A DNA stretch of 33,776 nt, taken from NCBI GenBank assembly GCA_947455515.1, contig CANGOF010000019.1:1-33776 (forward strand), read 5' to 3'. Shown one piece after another: positions 1 to 7,666 of the stretch. The notes beneath the pieces were generated by a model. It saw only the letters and a program-made list of their open reading frames with translations, searched no databases and was not told the origin of the DNA. This DNA comes from Flavobacteriia bacterium (lineage in GTDB: Bacteria > Bacteroidota > Bacteroidia > Flavobacteriales_D > Crocinitomicaceae). The position numbers and the translations under genes are program-made. The stretch's first letter is position 1. Every line of letters begins with the position of its first letter.

Positions 1-9
1 CAAAAACAT

Positions 10-17
10 TTTCTTTG
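10..17 (+). promoter_or_regulatory. Possible -7 promoter element of sucA
   Basis: TTTCTTTG differs by one base from the Bacteroidota -7 consensus TAnnTTTG and lies 34 bases before the sucA ATG. The matching -33 element (TTTG, about 19 bp upstream) would fall outside the window, so only half of the promoter can be judged. Confidence 0.3.
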
Positions 18-51
18 TAACTTCGCTGTTCTATAAAAATGTTCTAAAAAC

Positions 52-2781
52 ATGGATAAAGTAACCTACGTTGGGAATGCAGATGTGACTGCGATTGATT
101 TTTTATACAAATCATATCAGCAAGATCCTGAAAGTGTTGATATTGGGTGGAAAAAATTCTTTGAAGGATTTGAATTTGCTCAAACAAATTATGATGAAAA
201 AGGAGGTGTTCCTGAGAATTTTCAGAAAGAATTTAAGGTAATAAACTTAATCAATGGCTACCGTACACGTGGGCATTTGTTTACCAAAACCAATCCAGTG
301 CGTGATCGTAGAAAGTACGAACCAACTTTAGCGATTGAAAATTTTGGGTTGAGTGAAGCTGATTTGTCCACTGTTTTTCAATCTGGAACACAAGTTGGTA
401 TTGGTCCAGCTACATTAAAAGACATCATTGATCATTTAGAAGAAACCTATTGCCAGTCTATCGGTATTGAGTACATGTATACACGTGAACCAGAGCGATT
501 AGAATGGATTAGAAATAAAATAGAACTTAAAAATCGTCCAAAATACGATGCTGCAAAAAAAATCGAAATCTTTTCGAAATTAAATCAGGCATCTAGTTTT
601 GAAGCTTTTTTAGGTAAAAAATACGTAGGTCAAAAACGTTTCTCTGTAGAAGGAGGGGAAGCATTGATACCTGCTTTAGATACTTTAATTCAAAAAGGCG
701 CTGATTTAGGAATTGAATATTTTGTAATGGGAATGGCTCACCGTGGTCGTTTAAATACATTAACGAATATTTTTGAGAAACGTCCACAAGATATTTTTTC
801 AGAATTTGAAGGAAAAGAATTTGAATTTGAAGGGAATTTTGATGGTGACGTAAAATACCACCAAGGATATTCTTCAGAAATTGTTTCTAAAAACGGCAAA
901 AAAGTTGGACTTACTTTAGCTCCAAATCCATCACACTTAGAGGCTGTTGATCCAGTTGTTCAAGGAATTGCCCGCGCAAAATTGGACTCTATTTTTCACG
1001 ATGAGTCGAAAGTTTGTCCAGTAATGATTCACGGAGATGCTGCAGTTGCAGGTCAAGGAATCGTTTACGAAGTGATTCAAATGGCTCAGTTGGACGGTTA
1101 CCGTGCAGGAGGAACAATCCATATTGTGGTAAATAACCAAGTTGGATTTACTACAAACTATTTAGATGCGCGTTCTTCTACCTATTGTACTGACGTTGCT
1201 AAAACTACTTTGTGTCCAGTTTTCCACGTGAATGGAGATGACGTTGAAGCGGTTTTACAAGCAGTTGAAATGGCGATTGAATACAGACAAGTATTCCACC
1301 GTGATATTTTCATCGATTTATTATGTTACCGTAAATATGGTCATAATGAAGGAGATGAACCTAAATTCACACAACCTCATTTATATAACATTATTGCAAA
1401 ACACCCAAATCCAAAAGATATTTACTTAAAACAAATCTTAGGAGAAGGAGTTATCACCAAAGAGAAAGCAACTGAAATTGAAGAAGCATATAACAATTTC
1501 TTAGAAGAACAACATGCAGCTTCTAAACAAAACGAAAAAGCAATCGTTTGGGATTTCTTAAAAACTACGTGGGAGGGGTATAGACATTCGACTGCGGAGG
1601 ATTTTGTGAAATCTATTGAAACGGGAGTTGATAAAAAACAATTAGAGCAATTAGGACATAAATTAGCTACACTTCCAGAAGGTAAAAAATACTTCCGTAA
1701 GATTTCTAAAATATTTGAAGACCGTTTAAATGCGGTTAAAGATGATAAATTAGACTGGGGAACTGCAGAAATGTTGGCGTATGCTTCCTTATTAGTAGAA
1801 GGTCACCCTGTTCGTTTATCTGGTCAGGATGTAGAGCGTGGAACATTCTCTCACCGTCATGCTGTTGTAAAAACGGAAGATACCGAAGAGGAAGTAATCA
1901 CTTTGAACTTGTTAGCGGATAAACAAGCGAATTTCAGTGTGTACAATTCCTTATTGTCTGAATATGGTGTATTAGGTTATGAGTATGGATACTCTTTAGC
2001 AACACCAAAAGGATTAACGATTTGGGAAGCACAATTTGGAGATTTCTTCAATGGAGCGCAAATTATGATTGACCAATTCATCACTGCTGGTGAAGATAAA
2101 TGGTCTACTCAATCAGGATTGGTGATGTTGTTGCCACATGGATACGAGGGACAAGGTGCTGAGCACTCTTCCGGACGTATGGAGCGTTTCTTACAACAAG
2201 CTGCGGATGATAATATTCAAGTAGTGAATACATCTACACCAGCAAATCACTTCCATTTATTACGTCGTCAGGTAAAACGTGATTTCAGAAAACCATTGAT
2301 CGTTTTCTCTCCAAAAATGTTATTGCGTTATCCAAGTGCAGTATCGACGTTGGAAGAAATGGCTACTGGAGGTTTCCAAGAAATTATTGATGATAAAAAA
2401 GCAAACAGAAATCAAGTGGATACTGTTGTATTTTGTTCAGGTAAATTCTACTATGAGATTTCAGAAAAAGCAGCTGAATTAGGAGTGGAAAATATGGCTT
2501 TTGTTCGTGTTGAGCAATTATATCCATTCCCTCAACAACAATTTGACGAAGTTGTTGCTAGTTACTCAGGAGCTAAAAACCTAATTTGGGCACAAGAAGA
2601 GCCTGAAAACATGGGAGCTTGGAGACACATCGCAATGACATTAAGACATTTACCAATCATTGGTATTACACGTCAAGCGTCAGCAGCAGCAGCAGAAGGA
2701 TCTTCTTCCTTACACAAACGTAGATTGAAAAAATTGCATGATGATTTGTTTCAGTATGCAAATAACTATATAAAACAATAA
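52..2781 (+). CDS. sucA: 2-oxoglutarate dehydrogenase E1 component
   Basis: Thiamine-diphosphate-dependent E1 subunit that decarboxylates 2-oxoglutarate and passes the succinyl group to the lipoyl arm of E2 (SucB) in the TCA cycle; cytoplasmic. The 909-residue length is normal for the family. The N-terminus has the usual E2-binding helix (DFLYKSYQQDPESVD, near 17-31). The thiamine-diphosphate region carries MAHRGRLN, HGDAAVAGQG, NNQVGFTT and YRKYGHNEGDEP in order. The C-terminal transketolase-like pyrimidine-binding part has GQDVERGTFSHRH and QFGDFFNGAQ. The ATG at 52 gives the family's standard N-terminus. It is followed 135 bp later by sucB. That gap holds an unusual structured repeat, described separately. 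No lpd (E3) or sucCD lies in the window. Confidence 0.98.
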   Translation: MDKVTYVGNADVTAIDFLYKSYQQDPESVDIGWKKFFEGFEFAQTNYDEKGGVPENFQKEFKVINLINGYRTRGHLFTKTNPVRDRRKYEPTLAIENFGLSEADLSTVFQSGTQVGIGPATLKDIIDHLEETYCQSIGIEYMYTREPERLEWIRNKIELKNRPKYDAAKKIEIFSKLNQASSFEAFLGKKYVGQKRFSVEGGEALIPALDTLIQKGADLGIEYFVMGMAHRGRLNTLTNIFEKRPQDIFSEFEGKEFEFEGNFDGDVKYHQGYSSEIVSKNGKKVGLTLAPNPSHLEAVDPVVQGIARAKLDSIFHDESKVCPVMIHGDAAVAGQGIVYEVIQMAQLDGYRAGGTIHIVVNNQVGFTTNYLDARSSTYCTDVAKTTLCPVFHVNGDDVEAVLQAVEMAIEYRQVFHRDIFIDLLCYRKYGHNEGDEPKFTQPHLYNIIAKHPNPKDIYLKQILGEGVITKEKATEIEEAYNNFLEEQHAASKQNEKAIVWDFLKTTWEGYRHSTAEDFVKSIETGVDKKQLEQLGHKLATLPEGKKYFRKISKIFEDRLNAVKDDKLDWGTAEMLAYASLLVEGHPVRLSGQDVERGTFSHRHAVVKTEDTEEEVITLNLLADKQANFSVYNSLLSEYGVLGYEYGYSLATPKGLTIWEAQFGDFFNGAQIMIDQFITAGEDKWSTQSGLVMLLPHGYEGQGAEHSSGRMERFLQQAADDNIQVVNTSTPANHFHLLRRQVKRDFRKPLIVFSPKMLLRYPSAVSTLEEMATGGFQEIIDDKKANRNQVDTVVFCSGKFYYEISEKAAELGVENMAFVRVEQLYPFPQQQFDEVVASYSGAKNLIWAQEEPENMGAWRHIAMTLRHLPIIGITRQASAAAAEGSSSLHKRRLKKLHDDLFQYANNYIKQ

Positions 2782-2792
2782 GGGGCTTTTAG

Positions 2793-2907
2793 AAATTAGA
2801 TTTTTTGAGGCAAACAAAAAATTTAACCCGCAGTTTACATTGGTAAATGAGGAGTTAAATTTTGAAGTTGAACGAAGAAAAAGCAATTTATTAAAGTCAC
2901 TAAAAAA
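2793..2907 (+). repeat. 115-bp structured repeat, copy A, before sucB
   Basis: Aligns without gaps to the minus-strand sequence 31858-31972 with 20 mismatches by hand count (about 83% identity). It fills most of the sucA-sucB gap and ends 9 nt before the sucB ATG. An outer 10-bp stem (2818-2827 with 2854-2863) encloses a 5x5 internal loop and an inner 6-bp hairpin (2833-2838 with 2843-2848) whose tetraloop is ATTG. The reading frame starting at the TTG in that loop (2840) encodes 29 residues with the motif ERRKSNLLK and stops at 2929, overlapping the sucB start by 13 nt. Stretches conserved in both copies include AAATTAGATT at the 5' end and CGAAGAAAAAGC in the 3' part. Family not recognised. 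Confidence 0.85.
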
Positions 2908-2916
2908 TAGAATAGC

Positions 2917-4179
2917 ATGTCAGTATTAGAAATGAAAGTACCTAGCCCTGGAGAATCGATTTCAGAAGTTGAAATTGCATCTTGGTTGGTAACTGATGGA
3001 GATTACGTAGAAAAGGACCAAGCGATTGCTGAAGTAGATTCAGACAAAGCGACTTTAGAATTGCCTGCAGAACAAAGTGGAATTATCACGTTGAAAGCAG
3101 AAGAAGGCGATGTAGTAAAAGTTGGTCAGGTAGTATGTTTGATTGATACTTCTGCGGCTCGTCCGGAAGGAAGTGTTGCTCCAGTTGCAAAAGTAGAAGC
3201 TCCAGTTGTAGAAGCGCCAAAAGCGGTTGAAACAAAAACTGCAGCACCTTCTCCAAATCCGGTGAATGAAAAAACATCGTATGCTAGTGGAACACCATCT
3301 ATTGCTGCTGCAAAAATTATGGCTGAAAACAATATTCCTGCGAATAAAGTAGCGGCATCAGGTAAAGATGGACGTATCACGAAGCAAGATGTTGTAGCTG
3401 CAATGTCTGCTGGAGTTAGTGCAGATGCTGCGCAAGGTTGGGGAGGAACACGTGAGCAATCTCGTGAGAAAATGTCGATGATGCGTCGTAAAATTGCAGA
3501 ACGTTTAGTTGCAGTGAAAAACGAAACAGCGATGTTGACTACTTTCAACGAAGTGGATATGAAACCAATCATGGATTTACGTGCTAAATACAAAGATAGT
3601 TTTGCTAAATTCCACGAAGTGAATTTAGGATTTATGTCTTTCTTTACGAAAGCAGTGACGGAAGCGTTAAATATTTATCCAGCAGTTAATGGTCAAATTG
3701 ATGGAAATGAGATTATTTTCCACAATTATGCTGACATAGGAATTGCAGTATCTTCTCCAAAAGGATTGATGGTACCTGTTGTTCGCAATGCTGAGCAAAT
3801 GTCTTTAGCGGAGATTGAGCGTGAGATTAAGCGTTTAGCAATTAAAGCACGAGATGGAAAAATCACACCAGATGATATGACAGGAGGTACATTTACCATC
3901 ACGAATGGTGGCGTATTTGGATCTATGTTGTCTACACCGATTATCAATCCTCCACAATCTGCTATTTTAGGTATGCACAATATTGTTGAGCGTCCTGTAG
4001 CAATTAACGGAAAGGTTGAAATTCGTCCGATTATGTACGTAGCGCTTTCTTATGACCACAGAATTATTGATGGTAAGGAATCTGTTGGATTCTTAGTAAA
4101 AGTAAAAGAGATGTTAGAAAATCCAGAAAGAATGATATTCGGAGGTAAAGATCCGTTACAAGTACTTTTGGGATTATAG
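2917..4179 (+). CDS. sucB: Dihydrolipoyllysine succinyltransferase (E2 of 2-oxoglutarate dehydrogenase)
   Basis: E2 core that accepts the succinyl group from E1 on a lipoyl-lysine and transfers it to CoA. Residues 1-78 form one lipoyl domain with the lipoylated lysine in [10 protein letters not shown] (Lys44). An Ala/Pro/Val/Glu-rich flexible linker follows (about 80-125). Then comes an E3/E1-binding domain ([14 protein letters not shown] ... [15 protein letters not shown]) and a C-terminal acyltransferase domain with the catalytic [11 protein letters not shown] (His381, Asp385). The length of 420 aa and a single lipoyl domain fit SucB rather than pyruvate dehydrogenase AceF. It directly follows sucA on the same strand and ends in a strong terminator, so sucAB is a closed transcription unit. 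The start at 2917 is the only ATG giving a complete lipoyl domain. Confidence 0.98.
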   Translation: MSVLEMKVPSPGESISEVEIASWLVTDGDYVEKDQAIAEVDSDKATLELPAEQSGIITLKAEEGDVVKVGQVVCLIDTSAARPEGSVAPVAKVEAPVVEAPKAVETKTAAPSPNPVNEKTSYASGTPSIAAAKIMAENNIPANKVAASGKDGRITKQDVVAAMSAGVSADAAQGWGGTREQSREKMSMMRRKIAERLVAVKNETAMLTTFNEVDMKPIMDLRAKYKDSFAKFHEVNLGFMSFFTKAVTEALNIYPAVNGQIDGNEIIFHNYADIGIAVSSPKGLMVPVVRNAEQMSLAEIEREIKRLAIKARDGKITPDDMTGGTFTITNGGVFGSMLSTPIINPPQSAILGMHNIVERPVAINGKVEIRPIMYVALSYDHRIIDGKESVGFLVKVKEMLENPERMIFGGKDPLQVLLGL

Positions 4180-4186
4180 AGAGAAG

Positions 4187-4212
4187 AAAGTCGAAAGTTA
4201 AAAGTCGAAAGT
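4187..4212. repeat. Short direct repeat AAAGTCGAAAGT x2
   Basis: AAAGTCGAAAGT occurs at 4187-4198 and again at 4201-4212, separated by two bases, between the sucB stop and its terminator. It belongs to the AGT(C/A)GAA-type simple repeats often seen between genes in Bacteroidota. A related array lies at 10089-10144. Confidence 0.7.
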
Positions 4213-4214
4213 AG

Positions 4215-4247
4215 AACCGTCAGCTGAAAAGTTGGCGGTTTTTTTTT
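4215..4247 (+). terminator. Rho-independent terminator of sucAB
   Basis: An 11-bp stem (4215-4225 with 4230-4240; two G-U pairs, otherwise perfect) is capped by a GAAA tetraloop and followed by a run of T (4241-4247). It lies 35 bp after the sucB stop. Confidence 0.9.
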
Positions 4248-4292
4248 GTTAGATAAACACTATTAATAGATTAATTTTTAGTTGTTATATTG

Positions 4293-4323
4293 ATTGTATT
4301 TTAATCTTTTTTCATTATCTTTA
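4293..4323 (+). promoter_or_regulatory. Bacteroidota-type promoter of the ORF6N gene
   Basis: ATTG (4293-4296), exactly 19 bp of spacer, then TATCTTTA (4316-4323). Each box is one base from the TTTG / TAnnTTTG consensus of the Bacteroidota primary sigma factor. It follows the sucAB terminator and precedes the ATG at 4339 by 15 bp. Confidence 0.55.
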
Positions 4324-4338
4324 AATTAAAACAAGTTA

Positions 4339-5211
4339 ATGCACACTTCAGAAATAGCGATACAACAACAAATTTTAGTGTTAAGAGGTAAACAAACTTT
4401 ATTAGATAGGGATTTGGCTAAAATCTATCAAGTTGATACTAAAGTATTAAATCAAGCAGTAAAAAGAAATATAGAAAGGTTTCCAGAAGAATTTCGTTTT
4501 CAATTGACTAAAGAAGAGTTCGAAAATTGGAAGTCACAATTTGTGACTTCCAATATGGACAAAATGGGATTACGAAAAATACCATACGCATTCACAGAAC
4601 AAGGAGTTGCAATGTTATCAGGTGTTTTAAGGAGCGATATTGCTATTCAAGTAAGTATACAAATTATGAAAGCTTTTGTAACTATGCGACATACTTATAT
4701 AACAAATCAGGAAATTAATTCTAGGATTTCGAGTATAGAATTTAAACAACAATTTACAGATGAAAAGGTAAATCAGCTTTTTAAAGCACTTGAACAAAAT
4801 GAACTTCCGTTGTCGCATGGAATTTTTTACGAAGGAGAGATTTTTGATGCATATAAATTTGCACTTGAGTTGATAAAAAGTGCTAAGCGTTCTATTATAT
4901 TGATTGATAATTATGTTGATGAGAATACATTGATAATGCTTGCTAATAGAAAGGAAATGGTGAAAGCGATCGTGTTTACTTCCCAACTAAATGATAAGTT
5001 GCAATTAACATTAGCAAAACACCATGAACAATACCCGCAAATTGAATTAAAACAATTAAAGAAAAGTCATGATCGATTTTTAATCATTGATGAGATAGAA
5101 CTTTATCATTTAGGAGCCTCTTTAAAAGATTTAGGGAAAAAGTGGTTTGCATTTTCCAAGATGAATGATCTATTACCTGAATTACTAAATAAATTATATA
5201 TAGGCAAATAG
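4339..5211 (+). CDS. ORF6N domain protein with PLD-like C-terminus
   Basis: 290 aa. Residues about 8-95 match the ORF6N (KilA-N-related) DNA-binding domain found in phage and bacterial accessory proteins: VLRGKQTLLDRDLAKIYQVD, then RNIERFPEEFRFQLT, and RKIPYAFTEQGVAMLSGVLR. A helical segment follows (about 100-165). The C-terminal part (about 170-285) has the layout of a phospholipase-D-like half-domain: RSIILIDNYVDENTL, then SHDRFLIID and HLGASLKDLGKKWFAFSKM. A strict HxKxxxxD catalytic motif is missing (HDRFLIID instead), so hydrolase activity is doubtful. This composite architecture occurs in other Bacteroidota proteins annotated only as ORF6N domain-containing, with unknown role. It has its own promoter and no phage genes beside it, so it is probably a single accessory gene. 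Confidence 0.85.
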   Translation: MHTSEIAIQQQILVLRGKQTLLDRDLAKIYQVDTKVLNQAVKRNIERFPEEFRFQLTKEEFENWKSQFVTSNMDKMGLRKIPYAFTEQGVAMLSGVLRSDIAIQVSIQIMKAFVTMRHTYITNQEINSRISSIEFKQQFTDEKVNQLFKALEQNELPLSHGIFYEGEIFDAYKFALELIKSAKRSIILIDNYVDENTLIMLANRKEMVKAIVFTSQLNDKLQLTLAKHHEQYPQIELKQLKKSHDRFLIIDEIELYHLGASLKDLGKKWFAFSKMNDLLPELLNKLYIGK

Positions 5212-5245
5212 TTATATTTACATATCAATATGTCAGTATGAACTT

Positions 5246-5722
5246 ATGAAATACAGAATGCTTACCTCCGAAGAATTAACTCATTTAGAAGAAGAGTTAA
5301 AGCAGTTTTTGATCATTAATCACGTTTACAAAGAGGAGTGGGAACGAATGAATCGTGATACACCCGAAATGGCCCAAGATTTAGTTGGATTGTTTAGCGA
5401 TCAAGTATTACAAAGGGTGTATGAAAATATTGTCTATTTAGAACATAGAAGTAAAGATGCTTGTTTGGTTTTTAAACTTGGTAAGGATATTATAGAGATG
5501 ATTGGCTTACAAAAGAAAAATAATGACACAGATGTTGTTACTTTTGAAACACCTGAATCTATCCATGATGCTTTATCGGTTCATCCAAATCAAGTTGGAT
5601 TTTTTAAGCATACAAAAACCTATACGAAACAACGCGAAGAAGAAATACATCAAATGATCGAACAAGGATGTGTGAAATCCTCAGAAGAATTTTGGAAGTT
5701 GTTGTTGGAGGTGGTAGAATAA
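5246..5722 (+). CDS. DUF6495-like conserved protein
   Basis: 158 aa, cytoplasmic, no signal peptide or membrane segment. The N-terminus (KYRMLTSEELTHLEEELKQF), the central LVGLFSDQVLQRVYENIVYLE and the C-terminal EEFWKLLLEVVE resemble a small conserved Flavobacteriia family I know as DUF6495; the family name is from memory. The function is unknown and I see no catalytic motif. It starts 34 bp after the ORF6N gene on the same strand and could be cotranscribed, but the pairing has no obvious meaning. Confidence 0.75.
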   Translation: MKYRMLTSEELTHLEEELKQFLIINHVYKEEWERMNRDTPEMAQDLVGLFSDQVLQRVYENIVYLEHRSKDACLVFKLGKDIIEMIGLQKKNNDTDVVTFETPESIHDALSVHPNQVGFFKHTKTYTKQREEEIHQMIEQGCVKSSEEFWKLLLEVVE

Positions 5723-5741
5723 TTATTTTTAACATTTTAAT

Positions 5742-5762
5742 TTGTACGTATTTATTCCGTAC
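5742..5762. promoter_or_regulatory. Palindromic operator candidate of the tacAT-like pair
   Basis: A perfect inverted repeat TGTACG-N9-CGTACA lies 22 bp before the antitoxin start. A TTTG (5740-5743) overlaps its left half, so a repressor bound here would cover the promoter spacer. Ribbon-helix-helix antitoxins of this class typically bind such palindromes to repress their own operon. Binding here is inferred. Confidence 0.5.
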
Positions 5763-5784
5763 ATTTATAGAAATATTTTAAATT

Positions 5785-6069
5785 ATGAGAACTTCACCTA
5801 CTCCCAAAACACGTTTTGATGCGCGATTGACCATTGAGCAAAAAGAGTTGTTTGAAAAAGCTGCAAGTATTTCAGGATATTCAAGTCTTACTGATTTTGT
5901 ATTAAAGACGGTTCAACAAAAAGCACAAGAAATTGTAAATCAAAACGAACAGATTTTGGCTTCCAAACGCGATAGTGAATTGTTTTTCAATGCAATTTTA
6001 ACTTCTCAAGACCCATCTACTTCGTTAAAAAATGCAGCGGGTAATTATATAAAATCAGTGAGTAAATGA
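5785..6069 (+). CDS. DUF1778 / TacA-like antitoxin
   Basis: 94 aa. The N-terminal 60 residues have the ribbon-helix-helix pattern of DUF1778 antitoxins: KTRFDARLTIEQKELFEKAA, then GYSSLTDFVLKTVQQKA. A helix and a C-terminal tail (SELFFNAILTSQDP ... AAGNYIKSVSK) follow and would wrap around the toxin and block its acetyl-CoA site. The stop overlaps the toxin start by 4 nt (ATGA at 6066), which suggests translational coupling. A palindrome upstream is the likely autoregulatory operator. Family membership rests on the fold pattern and the adjacent GNAT gene. The start at 5785 is the first ATG and leaves the expected basic N-terminus. Confidence 0.88.
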   Translation: MRTSPTPKTRFDARLTIEQKELFEKAASISGYSSLTDFVLKTVQQKAQEIVNQNEQILASKRDSELFFNAILTSQDPSTSLKNAAGNYIKSVSK

Positions 6070-6566
6070 GTTTTGAAATAATTCATTTAAGTACGACTAA
6101 TAATCGAACTCATTTTGATTGTGGTGAAGACGCTTTAACTAATTATATCAAACACCAAGCGAATCAAGACATTAAACGTAAATTATCCGTGTGTTTTGTT
6201 GCTGTCAATGAATTAAATCTTGTTATCGCTTATTATACTTTGTCAAATTCAAGTGTCCCAAGAGAATTAATACCCGTCACGCTTCAAAAAAAATTCCCTA
6301 ATTCATATATAACAATTCCCACCACTTTATTGGGTCGATTAGCAGTTAATAATCAACATAAAGGTCATAAATTAGGAGAATATATGTTAATGGATGCGTT
6401 ATATAAATCCTATCAAGTTTCCAAAGAAATTGGTTCGTTTGCAGTTATTGTTGATCCTATAAATGCCGATGCAAAACAATTTTATCTAAAGTTTGGCTTT
6501 ATCGAATTACCGGATAGTGGACGTATGTTTTTATCGATGAAAACGATTGCTTTATTGTTTGAATAA
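6066..6566 (+). CDS. GNAT toxin, TacT-like
   Basis: 166-aa GNAT-fold acetyltransferase of the TacT/AtaT type, which acetylates the amino acid on charged tRNAs and stalls translation. The N-terminal FDCGEDALTNYIKHQANQD is the family's typical FdCG..aLn.yl motif. LGRLAVNNQHKGHKLGEYML (89-108) is the strand plus acetyl-CoA-binding loop. DAKQFYLKFGF supplies Tyr140, the general acid in this family. Length is normal and no key residue is missing, so the toxin is probably active. Which tRNA it targets cannot be read from the sequence. It is coupled to the DUF1778 antitoxin through a 4-nt overlap. Confidence 0.9.
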   Translation: MSFEIIHLSTTNNRTHFDCGEDALTNYIKHQANQDIKRKLSVCFVAVNELNLVIAYYTLSNSSVPRELIPVTLQKKFPNSYITIPTTLLGRLAVNNQHKGHKLGEYMLMDALYKSYQVSKEIGSFAVIVDPINADAKQFYLKFGFIELPDSGRMFLSMKTIALLFE

Positions 6567-6585
6567 GTTTAATTTATTACCTTTC
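6554..6585 (+). promoter_or_regulatory. Possible promoter of the M42 peptidase gene
   Basis: ATTG (6554-6557), a 20-bp spacer, then TACCTTTC (6578-6585), similar to TTTG / TAnnTTTG and 17 bp before the ATG at 6603. It overlaps the end of the toxin gene. The match is weak. Confidence 0.3.
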
Positions 6586-6602
6586 TAAAAAAATTAAAAC
6601 AC

Positions 6603-7655
6603 ATGGCTTTAGATATAAAATTATTAGCAGAAATATGTAAAACACCTGGTACCTCTGGATTTGAACAACAAGTTCGTGCCTTGGTAATGAAAGAATTGGA
6701 AGGATACGTAGACGAACTTTCAACGGATAATTTAGGGAATGTATATGCTGTAAAAAAAGGTAAATCAGATAAACGCGTGATGATTGGTGCGCACATGGAT
6801 GAAATTGGGTTCATGGTGACACATATTGACGATAAAGGATTTATTCGTGTAACTACTTTAGGAGGTTTTGATCCAAAAACATTGACTGCTCAACGTGTAA
6901 TTATTCACGGAAAAAAAGACATTATTGGTGTTATGGCTTCCAAACCAATTCACGTGATGACTCCAGACGAGCGCAATAAAGTCGCTAAATTGACCGATTA
7001 TTTTATTGATACAGGTTTATCTAAAGAAGAAGTATTAGAGAACATATCGATTGGCGATCCAATTACGCGTGAACGAGAATTTATTGAAATGGGTAATTGT
7101 GTTAATTCTAAATCTTTGGATAACCGTTTGGCAGTTTTCATTTTGATTGAAATGTTCAAAACGTTGAAAGGGAAAGAGGTACCTTATGATATTTATGGAG
7201 TATTTACTGTACAAGAAGAAGTTGGTATTCGTGGAGCAAATGTCGCTTCGTTGAAAATAAATCCTGATTTTGGTTTTGGTTTAGACACAACGATTGCTTT
7301 TGATTTACCAGGAGCAGCAGAACACGAAATGATTACCAAATTAGGTGAAGGTACAGCGATTAAAATCATGGATGCTTCTACGATATGTGATTACCGTATG
7401 GTGGATTATATGAAGAAAACTGCAGATAAACATAACATCAAGTGGCAACCAGAAATTTTAACAGCTGGTGGTACAGATACAGCAGGGATTCAACGAATGA
7501 CGCAAGGAGGTTCGATCGCTGGAGCGGTATCTGTTCCGACAAGACATTTGCATCAAGTGATTGAAATGGCAAATAAGGACGATATTCAAGCGAGTATTGA
7601 TTTGTTGACGGCGTGTGTGTCGGATTTAGATACTTATAATTGGGACTTTAGATAA
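6603..7655 (+). CDS. M42 family metallo-aminopeptidase
   Basis: 350-aa dinuclear-metal aminopeptidase (glutamyl aminopeptidase / endoglucanase M family), cytoplasmic, trimming peptides from the N-terminus. Expected metal and catalytic residues are all visible: His64 and Asp66 in IGAHMDEIGF, Asp173 in KSLDNRL, the Glu205-Glu206 pair in VQEEVGIRGA, Asp228 in GLDTT and His317 in RHLHQVIE. The typical start TPGTSGFEQQVR (14-25) is present and the length is normal. The plsC-like gene begins 11 bp after the stop, so the two are probably cotranscribed. The substrate cannot be assigned. Confidence 0.95.
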   Translation: MALDIKLLAEICKTPGTSGFEQQVRALVMKELEGYVDELSTDNLGNVYAVKKGKSDKRVMIGAHMDEIGFMVTHIDDKGFIRVTTLGGFDPKTLTAQRVIIHGKKDIIGVMASKPIHVMTPDERNKVAKLTDYFIDTGLSKEEVLENISIGDPITREREFIEMGNCVNSKSLDNRLAVFILIEMFKTLKGKEVPYDIYGVFTVQEEVGIRGANVASLKINPDFGFGLDTTIAFDLPGAAEHEMITKLGEGTAIKIMDASTICDYRMVDYMKKTADKHNIKWQPEILTAGGTDTAGIQRMTQGGSIAGAVSVPTRHLHQVIEMANKDDIQASIDLLTACVSDLDTYNWDFR

Positions 7656-7666
7656 TTGACAATTTT

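Noticed and set aside
3126-3593. 155-codon open frame antisense to sucB
   Set aside because: It mirrors the codon pattern of sucB, has no family features and covers the Ala-rich linker, where antisense frames are commonly open.
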